The notes below the pieces were generated by a model. It was not told where the DNA came from and did not search any database. It saw nothing but the letters and a program-made list of their open reading frames with translations. A stretch of 64,000 nt of DNA from an uncultured Prevotella sp. (GTDB taxonomy: Bacteria; Bacteroidota; Bacteroidia; Bacteroidales; Bacteroidaceae): the NCBI GenBank assembly GCA_946183415.1, contig CAMHAM010000003.1, positions 1 through 64,000 on the forward strand. Direction: 5' to 3'. The translations under genes were made by a program, and so were the position numbers. This document shows, piece after piece, positions 19,816 through 29,695 of this stretch (positions are counted from its first letter, which is position 1; every line of letters begins with the position of its first letter).

Positions 19816-21162
19816 ATGGTGACGTTCTTGGTTCTTTTCCAATTGTGTATTGTCCTCGCACTGATTTTCATCGGTGCCAGAGTCGGAGGCATCGGACTGG
19901 GTATCTACGGAATGGTAGGTGTCTTCATCCTTGTCTTCATCTTCGGCATGCATCCAGGCAAAGTGCCCATCGATGTAATGCTGATTATTGCTTCGGTGAT
20001 TACGGCAACTGCTGCGCTTCAGGCTGCTGGTGGTCTGGATTACCTGGTAGGCTTGGCAGCAAAATTCCTGCGTAAACACCCCACTCACATTACTTATTAT
20101 GGTCCACTGACCACCTGGCTCTTCTGTCTCGTGGCTGGTACGGCCCATACCTCTTATTCGCTGTTGCCGATTATCTCAGAGATCGCCAAGAACTCTAAGA
20201 TCCGTCCTGAGCGCCCCATGACAGTGGCCACGATCGCTGCCTCGTTGGGTATTACAGGTTCGCCTATGTCGGCTGCCACCGCCGCTGTAATCTCTACTGA
20301 CCTGCTGGGTGGACAAGGTATTGAGTTGAAGGACATCCTGCTCATTTGCATCCCAGCCTCACTAATCGCTATCCTCGTGGCTGCATTCGTTCAGAACCGT
20401 GTAGGTAAGGAGCTGGAAGATGATCCTGAATACCAGCGCAGAGTGCGTGAAGGTCTGATTGATCCTGAGGCTGAGGCCAAGGCCATGCAACAGATGGAGC
20501 AGAGTCCGAATCCGCGTGCGAAATGGAGTGTGCTGGCATTCCTCCTAGGCGTTGTCTTGGTCATCATTTTCGGTAGTGTACCCTCCCTGCGCCCCTCTTA
20601 CGAGGTGGATGGTGTCATCGAGCGACTCTCTATGCCTGAGACCATTGAGATCCTGATGATGTCGATTGCAGCCCTCATCCTGATTGTGGGTAAGGCGAGC
20701 GTAAAGAAAGCCGTCAGTGGCAACATCTTTGGTGCCGGTATGAATGCCATGATCTCTATCTTTGGTATCGCATGGATGGGTGACACCTTCTTCAATGGCA
20801 ACATTGAATTCTTCAAGAGTCACATCGCTGACATCGTGACACAGTATCCGTTCCTCTTCTCTGTGGCCCTGTTTATCATGAGTATCATGCTCTTCTCACA
20901 AGCCGCCACTGTGCGTACCCTCTTCCCTTTGGGTATGGGTCTGGGTATCTCACCCTTGGCACTCGTAGCTATGTTCCCTGCCGTGAACGGTTACTTCTTC
21001 ATCCCCAACTATCCGACTGAGGTGGCTGCTATCAACTTCGACACTACTGGAACGACGCGTATCGGCAAGTATGTGCTCAACCACTCGTTCCAACTCTCTG
21101 GCTTTATCACAACCTTTGTCAGCATTGGCATCGGCTATCTCATCATAACATTCTTATATTAA
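19816..21162 (+). CDS. dcuB: anaerobic C4-dicarboxylate transporter (DcuA/DcuB family)
   Basis: RVGGIGLGIYGMVGVFILVF, GTAHTSYSLLPIISEIAK, SQAATVRTLFPLG, FFIPNYPTEVAAINFDTTGTTRIGKYVLNHSF. Confidence 0.93.
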   Translation: MVTFLVLFQLCIVLALIFIGARVGGIGLGIYGMVGVFILVFIFGMHPGKVPIDVMLIIASVITATAALQAAGGLDYLVGLAAKFLRKHPTHITYYGPLTTWLFCLVAGTAHTSYSLLPIISEIAKNSKIRPERPMTVATIAASLGITGSPMSAATAAVISTDLLGGQGIELKDILLICIPASLIAILVAAFVQNRVGKELEDDPEYQRRVREGLIDPEAEAKAMQQMEQSPNPRAKWSVLAFLLGVVLVIIFGSVPSLRPSYEVDGVIERLSMPETIEILMMSIAALILIVGKASVKKAVSGNIFGAGMNAMISIFGIAWMGDTFFNGNIEFFKSHIADIVTQYPFLFSVALFIMSIMLFSQAATVRTLFPLGMGLGISPLALVAMFPAVNGYFFIPNYPTEVAAINFDTTGTTRIGKYVLNHSFQLSGFITTFVSIGIGYLIITFLY

Positions 21163-21194
21163 TATTTACTAACAATTTCAAACTTCAAACAATT

Positions 21195-22244
21195 ATGAAA
21201 ACAATGCGTAATGTATTAATGCTTTTGGCACTGTTGGTATCAGTTAACATCGTTGCTAAACCTAAAATCCGCATCATTGCCACTGGCGGTACTATCGCTG
21301 GCGTAAGTGAATCTGCCACTTCGTCTGCTTACAGTGCAGGACAGGTAGGTGTAAAGACCCTTATCGACGCTGTTCCACAAATGCTCTATCTCGCTGATGT
21401 TACAGGCGAACAGCTCGTGAACATAGGTTCGCAGGATATGAACGACCAGGTATGGCTGAAGCTGGCCAAGCGCATCAATCAGCTGCTAAACGAAGAAGAC
21501 TATGACGGCGTAGTCATCACTCACGGAACCGACACGATGGAAGAGACAGCCTACTTCCTAAACTTGACGGTGAAGAGCGACAAGCCCGTAGTGCTGGTAG
21601 GCTCAATGCGCCCTTCAACAGGTATCAGTGCCGACGGTCCCGGTAATCTCTATGCCGGTGTAGCTGCTGCTGCCAGTCCCAACTCAAAGGGCCGTGGCGT
21701 ACTTGTCTGCATGAACAACCTGCTGCTCGATGCCAAGGATGTCATCAAGTTGCATACCACTGATGTAGCTACCTTCCAAAGCGCCAATTACGGTAAGGTG
21801 GGCTATGTATATAATGGTGAGGCCATCTACAACCGCAACATCGACAACCTGCACACCACAAAGAGCGAGTTTGATGTGACTAACCTCGAGAAACTCCCAC
21901 AGGTAGGTATCGTCTATGGCTATGCCAACTGCTCTCCCCTGCCCTTCCAGGCTTTTATAGACGCTAAGTTCGACGGCATCGTACTGGCTGGTGTAGGTGA
22001 CGGCAACTTCTATACCGATGTGTTCGATGTAGCCTTGAAGGCTCGTCAGAAGGGTATCAACGTAGTTCGCTCAAGCCGCTGCCCAACAGGACCTACCTGT
22101 CTGAATGGTGAGGTTGACGACGAGAAGTATGAATTCGTAGCAGCCCTGACCCTCAATCCCCAGAAGGCTCGCGTACTGCTGATGCTTGCCTTGACTAAGA
22201 CCCGTGACTGGAAGGAGATTCAGGAGTATTTCAAGAAGTACTAA
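21195..22244 (+). CDS. ansB: type II L-asparaginase
   Basis: Signal peptide; IIATGGTIAG, VVITHGTDTMEETAYFLNL, GSMRPSTGISADGPGNLY, RCPTGPT. Confidence 0.95.
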   Translation: MKTMRNVLMLLALLVSVNIVAKPKIRIIATGGTIAGVSESATSSAYSAGQVGVKTLIDAVPQMLYLADVTGEQLVNIGSQDMNDQVWLKLAKRINQLLNEEDYDGVVITHGTDTMEETAYFLNLTVKSDKPVVLVGSMRPSTGISADGPGNLYAGVAAAASPNSKGRGVLVCMNNLLLDAKDVIKLHTTDVATFQSANYGKVGYVYNGEAIYNRNIDNLHTTKSEFDVTNLEKLPQVGIVYGYANCSPLPFQAFIDAKFDGIVLAGVGDGNFYTDVFDVALKARQKGINVVRSSRCPTGPTCLNGEVDDEKYEFVAALTLNPQKARVLLMLALTKTRDWKEIQEYFKKY

Positions 22245-22259
22245 AAAAGTGAAAAGTCT

Positions 22260-23429
22260 ATGAAAAAAAAGTTATTATTTGGAATGATGCTTTGCGTGGC
22301 ACTGGGTGCCAATGCACAGCAGGATAAGGATGCATCGACTGGTGAGCAGTCTCTGTTCGAGAAAATCACCAAGATAGAGAAGAAGCAGGACAACTTCCAC
22401 TTCCTGCTAAACCTCAACAATAGTTTCGACTTGAACCAGGGCAACGGAGAGTTTCAAGATGCCAAGTTCAACATGCGCCAGATCCGTATTGAGGCAAAAG
22501 GAAATATCAACAAAACGTTCTCTTTCCGCTATCGTCATCGCCTAAACCGCAGTAACTCCCCTACTCCAGACGGTCTTGACAATATGCCATCATCATCTAT
22601 CGACGTGGCAGGTATCGGTGTCAAGGCAAGCGACTTGTTCTCCATGTTCCTTGGTAAGCAATGCGCTGCATACGGTGGTATGGAGTTTGACCTCAATCCT
22701 ATTGAGATTTATGAATATTCAGATATGGTCGACTACATGAGCAACTTCCTAACGGGTGCCAACTTTCAGTTCCAGCTTCACCCCAACCACCAGTTGCAAC
22801 TGCAAGTGCTCGACAGCCGTAGTGGCAGCATGAGCGACATGTATGGCGAGGGCTACGAGAAGTCGAAGGTACCCCTGGTTTACACCGTGAACTGGAATGG
22901 TAATTTCGGTGGTGTATTCAGCACACGCTGGAGCTACTCACTGATGAGTCAGGCCAAGGGCTATCAGAGCCATTATGTAGCCCTGGGTAACGAGCTGACC
23001 ATTAATAATTTTGACGCTTTCTTCGACGTGATGTATATGCGTGAGGGTATCGATCGCGAGGGTATCGTATCAAGTATCGTAGGCAACAATAAACTGGGTG
23101 GCCATCAGAACGATGCCGAGTATCTGTCGTTGGTTTTAAAGGCACAGTACCGTTTTTCTCCGAAGTGGAACATCTTCGTCAAGGGCATGCTGGAGAACGA
23201 AGGTTTCTCCAAGGCCAACGGTGTCATCGAGAAGGGCAAGTATCGCACGGCTTACGGCTATCTCGCAGGTTTGGAATTCTACCCGCTGAAGAGCAGTAAT
23301 CTGCACTTCTTCCTCACCTATGTAGGGCGTCACTACAGCTATACTGACAGAGCAAAGGCATACGGTGCAGACAACTACAGCACTAACCGCATCTCACTGG
23401 GCTATATCTGGCAGGTGCCAATGTTCTAA
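22260..23429 (+). CDS. outer-membrane porin-like beta-barrel protein
   Basis: Signal peptide ending ANAQ; alternating aromatic/beta pattern with a C-terminal ISLGYIWQVPMF. Confidence 0.75.
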   Translation: MKKKLLFGMMLCVALGANAQQDKDASTGEQSLFEKITKIEKKQDNFHFLLNLNNSFDLNQGNGEFQDAKFNMRQIRIEAKGNINKTFSFRYRHRLNRSNSPTPDGLDNMPSSSIDVAGIGVKASDLFSMFLGKQCAAYGGMEFDLNPIEIYEYSDMVDYMSNFLTGANFQFQLHPNHQLQLQVLDSRSGSMSDMYGEGYEKSKVPLVYTVNWNGNFGGVFSTRWSYSLMSQAKGYQSHYVALGNELTINNFDAFFDVMYMREGIDREGIVSSIVGNNKLGGHQNDAEYLSLVLKAQYRFSPKWNIFVKGMLENEGFSKANGVIEKGKYRTAYGYLAGLEFYPLKSSNLHFFLTYVGRHYSYTDRAKAYGADNYSTNRISLGYIWQVPMF

Positions 23430-23462
23430 AGGTAAAAGAGTAAAAAGGTAAAAAGGTAAAAC
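23428..23462. repeat. AAAGGTAAA-type low-complexity intergenic repeat
   Basis: AAAGGTAAAAGAGTAAAAAGGTAAAAAGGTAAAAC; same motif recurs at 35148-35180 and, inverted, at 35228-35275. Confidence 0.6.
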
Positions 23463-23478
23463 TTAAAATATTATTATT

Positions 23479-24891
23479 ATGTCAGATCAGAAATTCAGAG
23501 TAGAGTCCGACCTCTTAGGCGAACTCAAAGTTCCAGCAGACGCCCTCTATGGCGTGCAGACACAGCGTGGTATCAACAACTATCACATCTCGCGCAAGAC
23601 GATGTCGATGTATCACGACTTTATCATTGCCATCGCTTATGTGAAGCTGGCAGCAGTAGAAACCAACCACACTCTCGGTGTTATCAACGACGAGATTGCT
23701 GGAGCCATCGCTCAGGCGTGTCGTGAGCTCATCGATGGCAAGTGGCATGAGAACTTCCCCATCGACATGATGCAGGGTGGTGCTGGTACTTCCGTCAACA
23801 TGAATGCCAACGAGGTGATTGCCAACCGCGCCCTTGAGATCATGGGCCACGAGAAAGGCGACTATCAGTACTGCTATCCTAACGACCACTGTAACTGTGG
23901 ACAGTCTACCAACGATGTTTATCCTACTACCATCCGCCTGGCCCTCGTTCGTATGAACAAGAGTCTGATTGCTGCCCTCACAGGTCTTATCAGTGCCTTC
24001 CGCTACAAAGGTGATGAGTTTAAGGACTGTATCAAGATGGGGCGTACCCAGCTGCAGGATGCCGTACCTATGACCTCTGGACAGGAGTTCAATGCATACG
24101 CTAACAACCTTGAAGAGGAAATTCTGAACCTAGAGCGCAATGTGAAATTGCTCCATGAGATTAACATGGGTGGTACAGCTATCGGCACAGGTCTGAATGC
24201 CGTTCCTGGTTTTGCCAAACTCTGCGCTGCCAACCTGTCGAAGCTTACAGGTGAGGCCTTTGTATCTGCTGCCGACCTTGTAGAGGCAACTCCTGATACT
24301 GGTGCTTATGTCAGCTATTCTTCAGCCTTGAAGCGCCTGGCAGTCAAACTGTCGAAGATCTGTAACGACCTCCGACTGATGGCCTCAGGTCCTCGCTGCG
24401 GTCTCAACGAGATTAACCTGCCTCCAAAGGCTCCTGGTTCTTCAATTATGCCTGGAAAGGTGAACCCCGTTATTCCCGAGGTTGTGAACCAGGTTTGCTT
24501 CAAGGTGATCGGTAACGACACAACAATATCTTTTGCTGCTGAGGCAGGTCAGTTGCAGCTCAACGTGATGGAGCCTGTGATTACTGAGTCGCTCTTCGAA
24601 AGTCTCATTTGGCTAAAGAATGCTATCGAGACCCTCACAGAGGAGTGTGTACTCGGCATCACCGTCAACAAGGAGCGCTGTCTCGAGATGGTAAAGAACT
24701 CTATTGGTATTGTTACAGCCTTGAACCCCTACATTGGCTATAAGACCTCTACAAAGGTAGCTAAAGAGGCTCTGGAGACCAACCGCAGTGTTTATGACAT
24801 CGTGCTTGAGAAGGGTCTGATGACACAGGAGAAACTTGACGAAGCCCTCGATCCGAAGAACATGCTCGTTTCTCATAAATTCATCAAGTAG
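23479..24891 (+). CDS. aspA: aspartate ammonia-lyase
   Basis: RVESDLLGELKVPADALYGVQTQRG, GQSTNDVYPT, GSSIMPGKVNPVIPEVVNQV. Confidence 0.95.
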   Translation: MSDQKFRVESDLLGELKVPADALYGVQTQRGINNYHISRKTMSMYHDFIIAIAYVKLAAVETNHTLGVINDEIAGAIAQACRELIDGKWHENFPIDMMQGGAGTSVNMNANEVIANRALEIMGHEKGDYQYCYPNDHCNCGQSTNDVYPTTIRLALVRMNKSLIAALTGLISAFRYKGDEFKDCIKMGRTQLQDAVPMTSGQEFNAYANNLEEEILNLERNVKLLHEINMGGTAIGTGLNAVPGFAKLCAANLSKLTGEAFVSAADLVEATPDTGAYVSYSSALKRLAVKLSKICNDLRLMASGPRCGLNEINLPPKAPGSSIMPGKVNPVIPEVVNQVCFKVIGNDTTISFAAEAGQLQLNVMEPVITESLFESLIWLKNAIETLTEECVLGITVNKERCLEMVKNSIGIVTALNPYIGYKTSTKVAKEALETNRSVYDIVLEKGLMTQEKLDEALDPKNMLVSHKFIK

Positions 24892-24914
24892 TTTTGAGAA
24901 CCAGCAATCAACAA

Positions 24915-24955
24915 GAAACCCCGATGATTTTAACGTCATCGGGGTTTCCTTTTTA
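24915..24955 (+). terminator. rho-independent terminator downstream of aspA
   Basis: GAAACCCCGATGA-loop-TCATCGGGGTTTC followed by CTTTTTA. Confidence 0.85.
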
Positions 24956-24966
24956 TGCTTTATCAA

Positions 24967-25980
24967 TTATCCTTCAGCGAAAGCAGCAGCTTCTGCCTCA
25001 GCAATGATTTCCTCCTTGGATTTCTCTTTATGGGAAATATCAGAGAGATCGAACTCGTTGTCAACAGATGATTCTACAGGAGCAACAGCTTTTGATGCCT
25101 TTGAACGACGGCGTGAAGACTCTTGAGACTCTCCCTGTACAATGATGAAGTTCTGTTCCTGATCAGTGTCAGGAACGGCCATAGTAGGCTCTTCCTCCAT
25201 CTTTGTACGATTGGTCTTGGCCGCAAAAATAGTATCTACAAACTGTGGCTCACGCTTCAGACGCTTCAGAGTAGCTTCTGAGGCTAATTGCTGCGACTCC
25301 TTCTTAGAGTAACCTGTACCACGTTCACCTGTAATACCTTCGAGTACAACCTGGAAACAGAAAACAGGACTACCATTTTCATCTTTCTGTTGCTTCAACA
25401 TGCGAAATTCGAGACGCACACGATTCTTCTGACTCCATTCCAAAAGCTTGGACTTGAAATTGACCTCCTTGAAAGCCACTTTATCGATATCCACATATTT
25501 GCCCAAGATTTGCTTCTCAAAGAACTCAAGACAGGCCTCATAGCCACGATCAAGATAGATAGCACCCACTAAAGCCTCGAAGGCATTACCTTCCACATAA
25601 CTATTATGCGAGGTGGAATGTCCAGAGGAAAGCAGCAGACTGCCCAGTCCCATCTCGTTGGCAATCTTGCCTAACGTCTCGCGCGACACCAGTTTAGAAC
25701 GTGTATTGGTGAGGAATCCTTCACGTTTACCCTCGTAATGGCGGTAAACTATATAACCCACCGCAGCATCGAGTATAGCATCACCCAAGAACTCCAGTCG
25801 CTCATTATTCAGTGGCTTGCCCTTGTCATTGCGCTTACGGATGCTCTTATGCATCAGCGCCATCTTGTAATACTCGATGTTGCGGGGATAGAATCCCATT
25901 ATCGCGTAAAGAGAAGAAAAAAGCTCCTTCTCCTCGCGGAAAGGGAGCTTGATAATATCAATAATATCCTTAAGCCTCAT
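24967..25980 (-). CDS. rnc: ribonuclease III with long C-terminal extension
   Basis: NNERLEFLGDAILDAAVGY signature, dsRBD (SKLLEWSQKNRVRLEF ... SKKESQQLASEATLKRL); ATG at 25980 overlaps the end of fabF. Confidence 0.93.
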   Translation of the reverse strand: MRLKDIIDIIKLPFREEKELFSSLYAIMGFYPRNIEYYKMALMHKSIRKRNDKGKPLNNERLEFLGDAILDAAVGYIVYRHYEGKREGFLTNTRSKLVSRETLGKIANEMGLGSLLLSSGHSTSHNSYVEGNAFEALVGAIYLDRGYEACLEFFEKQILGKYVDIDKVAFKEVNFKSKLLEWSQKNRVRLEFRMLKQQKDENGSPVFCFQVVLEGITGERGTGYSKKESQQLASEATLKRLKREPQFVDTIFAAKTNRTKMEEEPTMAVPDTDQEQNFIIVQGESQESSRRRSKASKAVAPVESSVDNEFDLSDISHKEKSKEEIIAEAEAAAFAEG

Positions 25981-27232
25981 ACTTCTTGAATACCACACAA
26001 GCATTGTGACCACCAAAGCCGAAGGTATTGCTAAGACCAACACGTACCTGACGCTTCTGAGCCTTGTTGAAGGTGAAATTCAGATTATAATCAATCTCAG
26101 GATCCTCATCACCTTCCTCGTGATTGATGGTGGGAGGAACAATATCGTTCTGAACAGCCAGTATTGTAGCCATAGCTTCAACGGCTCCAGCGGCTCCCAG
26201 CAGGTGACCCGTCATAGACTTCGTAGAAGAGATGTTCAGCTTGTAGGCAGCCTCACCGAAGACCTCCTTGATAGCCTTGGCCTCAGAGATATCACCTACG
26301 TGGGTAGAAGTACCGTGAACATTGATATAGTCGATGTCTTCGGGCTTCAAACCAGCATCCTCAAGCGCATTCTTCATAACGAGTTTAGCACCCAGTCCCT
26401 CTGGATGAGAAGCAGTGATATGATGAGCATCAGCACTCATACCTGCACCCACCATCTCGGCATAGATCTTGGCACCACGGGCCTTGGCATGCTCTAATTC
26501 CTCAAGGATCAGGCAGCCTGCACCCTCACCCATGATGAAGCCATCACGACTGGCACTGAAGGGACGACTTGCCTTCTCAGGCTCATCGTTACGAGTAGAG
26601 AGAGCCTTCATGGCATTGAAGCCACCCACACCAGTAGCACAGATAGCAGCCTCAGCACCACCTGCTACGATAACGTTAGCCTTACCCAGACGAATAAGAT
26701 TGAACGCATCGGCCAGTGCATTAGAAGAAGAAGCACAAGCTGAAGCAGTGATATAGTTGGGACCATGGAATCCGTACATGATGGAGATCTGTCCAGCAGC
26801 AATGTCAGCAATCATCTTCGGGATGAAGAAAGGATTGAACTTAGGACCATCGGCCTCATGCTGGGCATAGTAGCCCACTTCTTCCTCGAAGGTCTTAATT
26901 CCACCGATACCGACGCCATAGACTACACCAATACGGTCTTTGTCCTCGGTTTCCAAATCCATCTTACTATCCTCGACAGCCTGCTTGGCAGCAATCAAGG
27001 CCAGCTGGGTGTAGCGGTCCATCTTGCGGGCCTCTTTACGGTCGAGATAATCATTAATATTGAGGTTCTTTACCTCGCAAGCAAACTGTGTCTTGAATTT
27101 ACTTGCATCAAAAAGCGTAATAGGTGCTGCGCCACTGACTCCTGCAAGAAGGTTCTTCCATGTTTCCTCAGGAGTGTTGCCCACTGGCGTTACTGCGCCA
27201 AGACCTGTTACAACTACTCTTTTTAATTCCAT
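25970..27232 (-). CDS. fabF: beta-ketoacyl-ACP synthase II
   Basis: RRVVVTGLGAVTPVGN-like N-terminus, TASACASSSNALADAF, NVHGTSTHVGD, STKSMTGHLLGAAG. Confidence 0.95.
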   Translation of the reverse strand: MELKRVVVTGLGAVTPVGNTPEETWKNLLAGVSGAAPITLFDASKFKTQFACEVKNLNINDYLDRKEARKMDRYTQLALIAAKQAVEDSKMDLETEDKDRIGVVYGVGIGGIKTFEEEVGYYAQHEADGPKFNPFFIPKMIADIAAGQISIMYGFHGPNYITASACASSSNALADAFNLIRLGKANVIVAGGAEAAICATGVGGFNAMKALSTRNDEPEKASRPFSASRDGFIMGEGAGCLILEELEHAKARGAKIYAEMVGAGMSADAHHITASHPEGLGAKLVMKNALEDAGLKPEDIDYINVHGTSTHVGDISEAKAIKEVFGEAAYKLNISSTKSMTGHLLGAAGAVEAMATILAVQNDIVPPTINHEEGDEDPEIDYNLNFTFNKAQKRQVRVGLSNTFGFGGHNACVVFKKYEA

Positions 27233-27247
27233 AAGTTACAATTAAAG

Positions 27248-27283
27248 CATAATGGTTGCTTCTGATTTGAAGCAACCATTATG
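27248..27283. other. 15-bp perfect stem-loop between acpP and fabF
   Basis: CATAATGGTTGCTTC-TGATTT-GAAGCAACCATTATG; no clear U-tract. Confidence 0.8.
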
Positions 27284-27296
27284 TTATGATCAAAAT

Positions 27297-27533
27297 TTAT
27301 TTTGCGTTCTCCTCGATGTAAGCGATAGCATCACCTACAGTACCGATCTTCTCAGCCTTGTCATCGGGAATAGAAATACCAAACTCTTTCTCGAACTCCA
27401 TAATCAGTTCGACAGTATCCAAAGAATCTGCGCCCAGATCATTTGTGAAGCTTGCCTCTGCCTTTACTTCAGCCTCATCTACACCAAGTTTGTCTACAAT
27501 AATTGCCTTTACTTTGCTTTCAATTTCTGACAT
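27297..27533 (-). CDS. acpP: acyl carrier protein
   Basis: [20 protein letters not shown] phosphopantetheine site. Confidence 0.97.
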   Translation of the reverse strand: MSEIESKVKAIIVDKLGVDEAEVKAEASFTNDLGADSLDTVELIMEFEKEFGISIPDDKAEKIGTVGDAIAYIEENAK

Positions 27534-27811
27534 AATTTTAATACTTTAAAATGTTAATAATGAATTTGCTATCTTGAAAAATATCAGCCTCTTGCTGAAA
27601 TCGGGTGCAAAGTAACACATTTTCTTTCACTTACGCAAATTTTTTTAAGAAAAACTGACTATCTTTTGCACAAAAGGGGTGTATCTGTGCATATTTTTGC
27701 CCTATTTCTGCATCTGCTATTAAATAAAATACCAAAAATTAAATAAATTCTCCGATTTAGTTTGGCTAATTAAAAAAGTTTCAGTAGTTTTGCGGAATAA
27801 AACAATTAAAG

Positions 27812-28417
27812 ATGTCATTTACAGAAAAAGCAAACCAGATTTTCAATCGTGCCATCAGCGACTATCATCTGACGGATGATATCAATACGCCGATTCAGAA
27901 TCCATATAAGAAAGACAGTATCGAATCTAAGCTTTACCTGAAATGCTGGATTGATACTGTTCAGTGGCATTTTGAGGATATCATCCGCGATCCTCATATT
28001 GATCCTGTGGAGGCTCTTTCCCTGAAGCGCCGCATCGATCATAGTAATCAGGATCGTACTGATCTGGTGGAAGAGATAGATTCCTATTTCCGTCAGTACT
28101 ATAGCGAGGTGAAACCTATGGATGATGCGCGTCTGAATACGGAGAGTCCTGCCTGGGCAGTAGACCGCCTGAGCATCCTTGCCTTGAAGATCTACCACAT
28201 GCAGGAACAGGTTGATCGTCAGGATGCTGAGCCTGCACATATTGAAAAGTGTAAGGCAAAGCTTGGTGTACTGCTGGAGCAACAAAAGGACTTGGCGCTG
28301 GCCATCGATCAGCTGTTGGAAGATATCGAGGCAGGTCGTAAGTATATGAAGGTATATCGCCAGATGAAGATGTATAACGATCCTGCTACCAATCCTATAT
28401 TATATATGAACAAATAA
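27812..28417 (+). CDS. DUF4254 domain-containing protein
   Basis: 201 aa, FNRAISDYHLTDDINTPIQNPY...; located before a GT9 gene, the usual Bacteroidetes context for this family. Confidence 0.75.
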   Translation: MSFTEKANQIFNRAISDYHLTDDINTPIQNPYKKDSIESKLYLKCWIDTVQWHFEDIIRDPHIDPVEALSLKRRIDHSNQDRTDLVEEIDSYFRQYYSEVKPMDDARLNTESPAWAVDRLSILALKIYHMQEQVDRQDAEPAHIEKCKAKLGVLLEQQKDLALAIDQLLEDIEAGRKYMKVYRQMKMYNDPATNPILYMNK

Positions 28418-28427
28418 GAGAGGAATA

Positions 28428-29483
28428 GTGAAGAAAGAGCATATCCTCGTCATACGATTCTCTGCACTGGGCGATGTGGCAATGACTGTTCCAGTGATTT
28501 GGGCTTTGGCTAACCAGTATCCTGATATCCGTATCACAGTACTGAGCAAGAAATTTGCCCGTCCACTCTTCTACGACCTGGCACCTAATGTGAACTTCAT
28601 GGAAGCAGATCTCTCGAATGAATATCACGGGGTGAAGGGTCTGAATGCGCTCTATCGCAGACTTGTTGCCAAGCAGTTTACAAAGGTAGCTGACCTCCAT
28701 AATGTGTTGCGCTCAGAATATCTGAGAATGCGCTTCAATCTGGGTCGCTATCGTGTGGAGCATATAGACAAACACCGTCAGCAGCGCAAGAAACTTATCT
28801 CATATAAGAATAAGGTGAAGAAGCAGCTGCCCAGTTCGTTTGAAAACTATGCTGAGGTGTTTGAGCGCTTGGGGTATCCTGTTGATATCCGCCAGTTCCA
28901 TTCCATTTTCCCTGAAGATGGTGGTAACCTGAATCTGCTTCCTAAAGAGATAGGTCCGAAAAAGAGTTTTGAACAGTGGATAGGTATTGCGCCCTTTGCA
29001 GCCCATGAGGGTAAAGTCTATCCTCCAAGACTGATGGAGCAGGTAATCTTTAACTTGATACAGAAATACCCCCAAGGACGCATCTTCCTTTTCGGAAAAG
29101 GTGAACTGGAGGATAAATACCTACAGTTATGGTGTGCTCAATATCGACAGTGCCTGATGGTAAGCAAATATTGTGAGGATAATATCTATCAGGAACTGAT
29201 TCTGATGAGTCACCTCGATGTGATGCTCTCGATGGATTCTGCCAATATGCATCTGGCCTCACTCACAGGAATCCCTGTTGTCAGTGTCTGGGGAGCTACT
29301 CATCCTATGGGTGGATTCCTGGGATTCAATCAGAATGCTGATAATGTGATACAACTTGACCTGGAATGCAGACCCTGCAGCATCTATGGTAATAAGCCTT
29401 GCCAGCGAGGCGACTATGCTTGTCTACAAAACATTCCGCCAGAGCGGATTGTTGAGAGAATAACAACCCTAATTAATAACTAA
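28428..29483 (+). CDS. glycosyltransferase family 9 (heptosyltransferase-like)
   Basis: ILVIRFSALGDVAMTVPVIWAL, MDSANMHLASLTGIPVVSVWGATHP; GTG start. Confidence 0.92.
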   Translation: MKKEHILVIRFSALGDVAMTVPVIWALANQYPDIRITVLSKKFARPLFYDLAPNVNFMEADLSNEYHGVKGLNALYRRLVAKQFTKVADLHNVLRSEYLRMRFNLGRYRVEHIDKHRQQRKKLISYKNKVKKQLPSSFENYAEVFERLGYPVDIRQFHSIFPEDGGNLNLLPKEIGPKKSFEQWIGIAPFAAHEGKVYPPRLMEQVIFNLIQKYPQGRIFLFGKGELEDKYLQLWCAQYRQCLMVSKYCEDNIYQELILMSHLDVMLSMDSANMHLASLTGIPVVSVWGATHPMGGFLGFNQNADNVIQLDLECRPCSIYGNKPCQRGDYACLQNIPPERIVERITTLINN

Positions 29484-29495
29484 ACACTTACAATT

Positions 29496-29651
29496 ATGAA
29501 GTACGTTTGCGAAGTTTGCGGTTATGTCTATGACCCCGCAGAAGGTGATCCCGACAATGGTATTCAGCCAGGAACAGCTTTTGAAGACATTCCTGATGAC
29601 TGGGTATGCCCCGTTTGTGGAGTAGGCAAGGAAGAATTCAAGCCTGAGTAA
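29496..29651 (+). CDS. rubredoxin (51 aa; absent from the supplied ORF track)
   Basis: Direct translation [51 protein letters not shown]; canonical CxxCG...CPxCG. Confidence 0.97.
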   Translation: MKYVCEVCGYVYDPAEGDPDNGIQPGTAFEDIPDDWVCPVCGVGKEEFKPE

Positions 29652-29655
29652 AATT

Positions 29656-29690
29656 AAATAAGGTGGCAACGACTGATTGCCACCTTATTT
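29656..29690. terminator. bidirectional rho-independent terminator
   Basis: AAATAAGGTGGCAA-CGACTGA-TTGCCACCTTATTT between convergent genes, T-run follows. Confidence 0.85.
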
Positions 29691-29695
29691 TTTAT

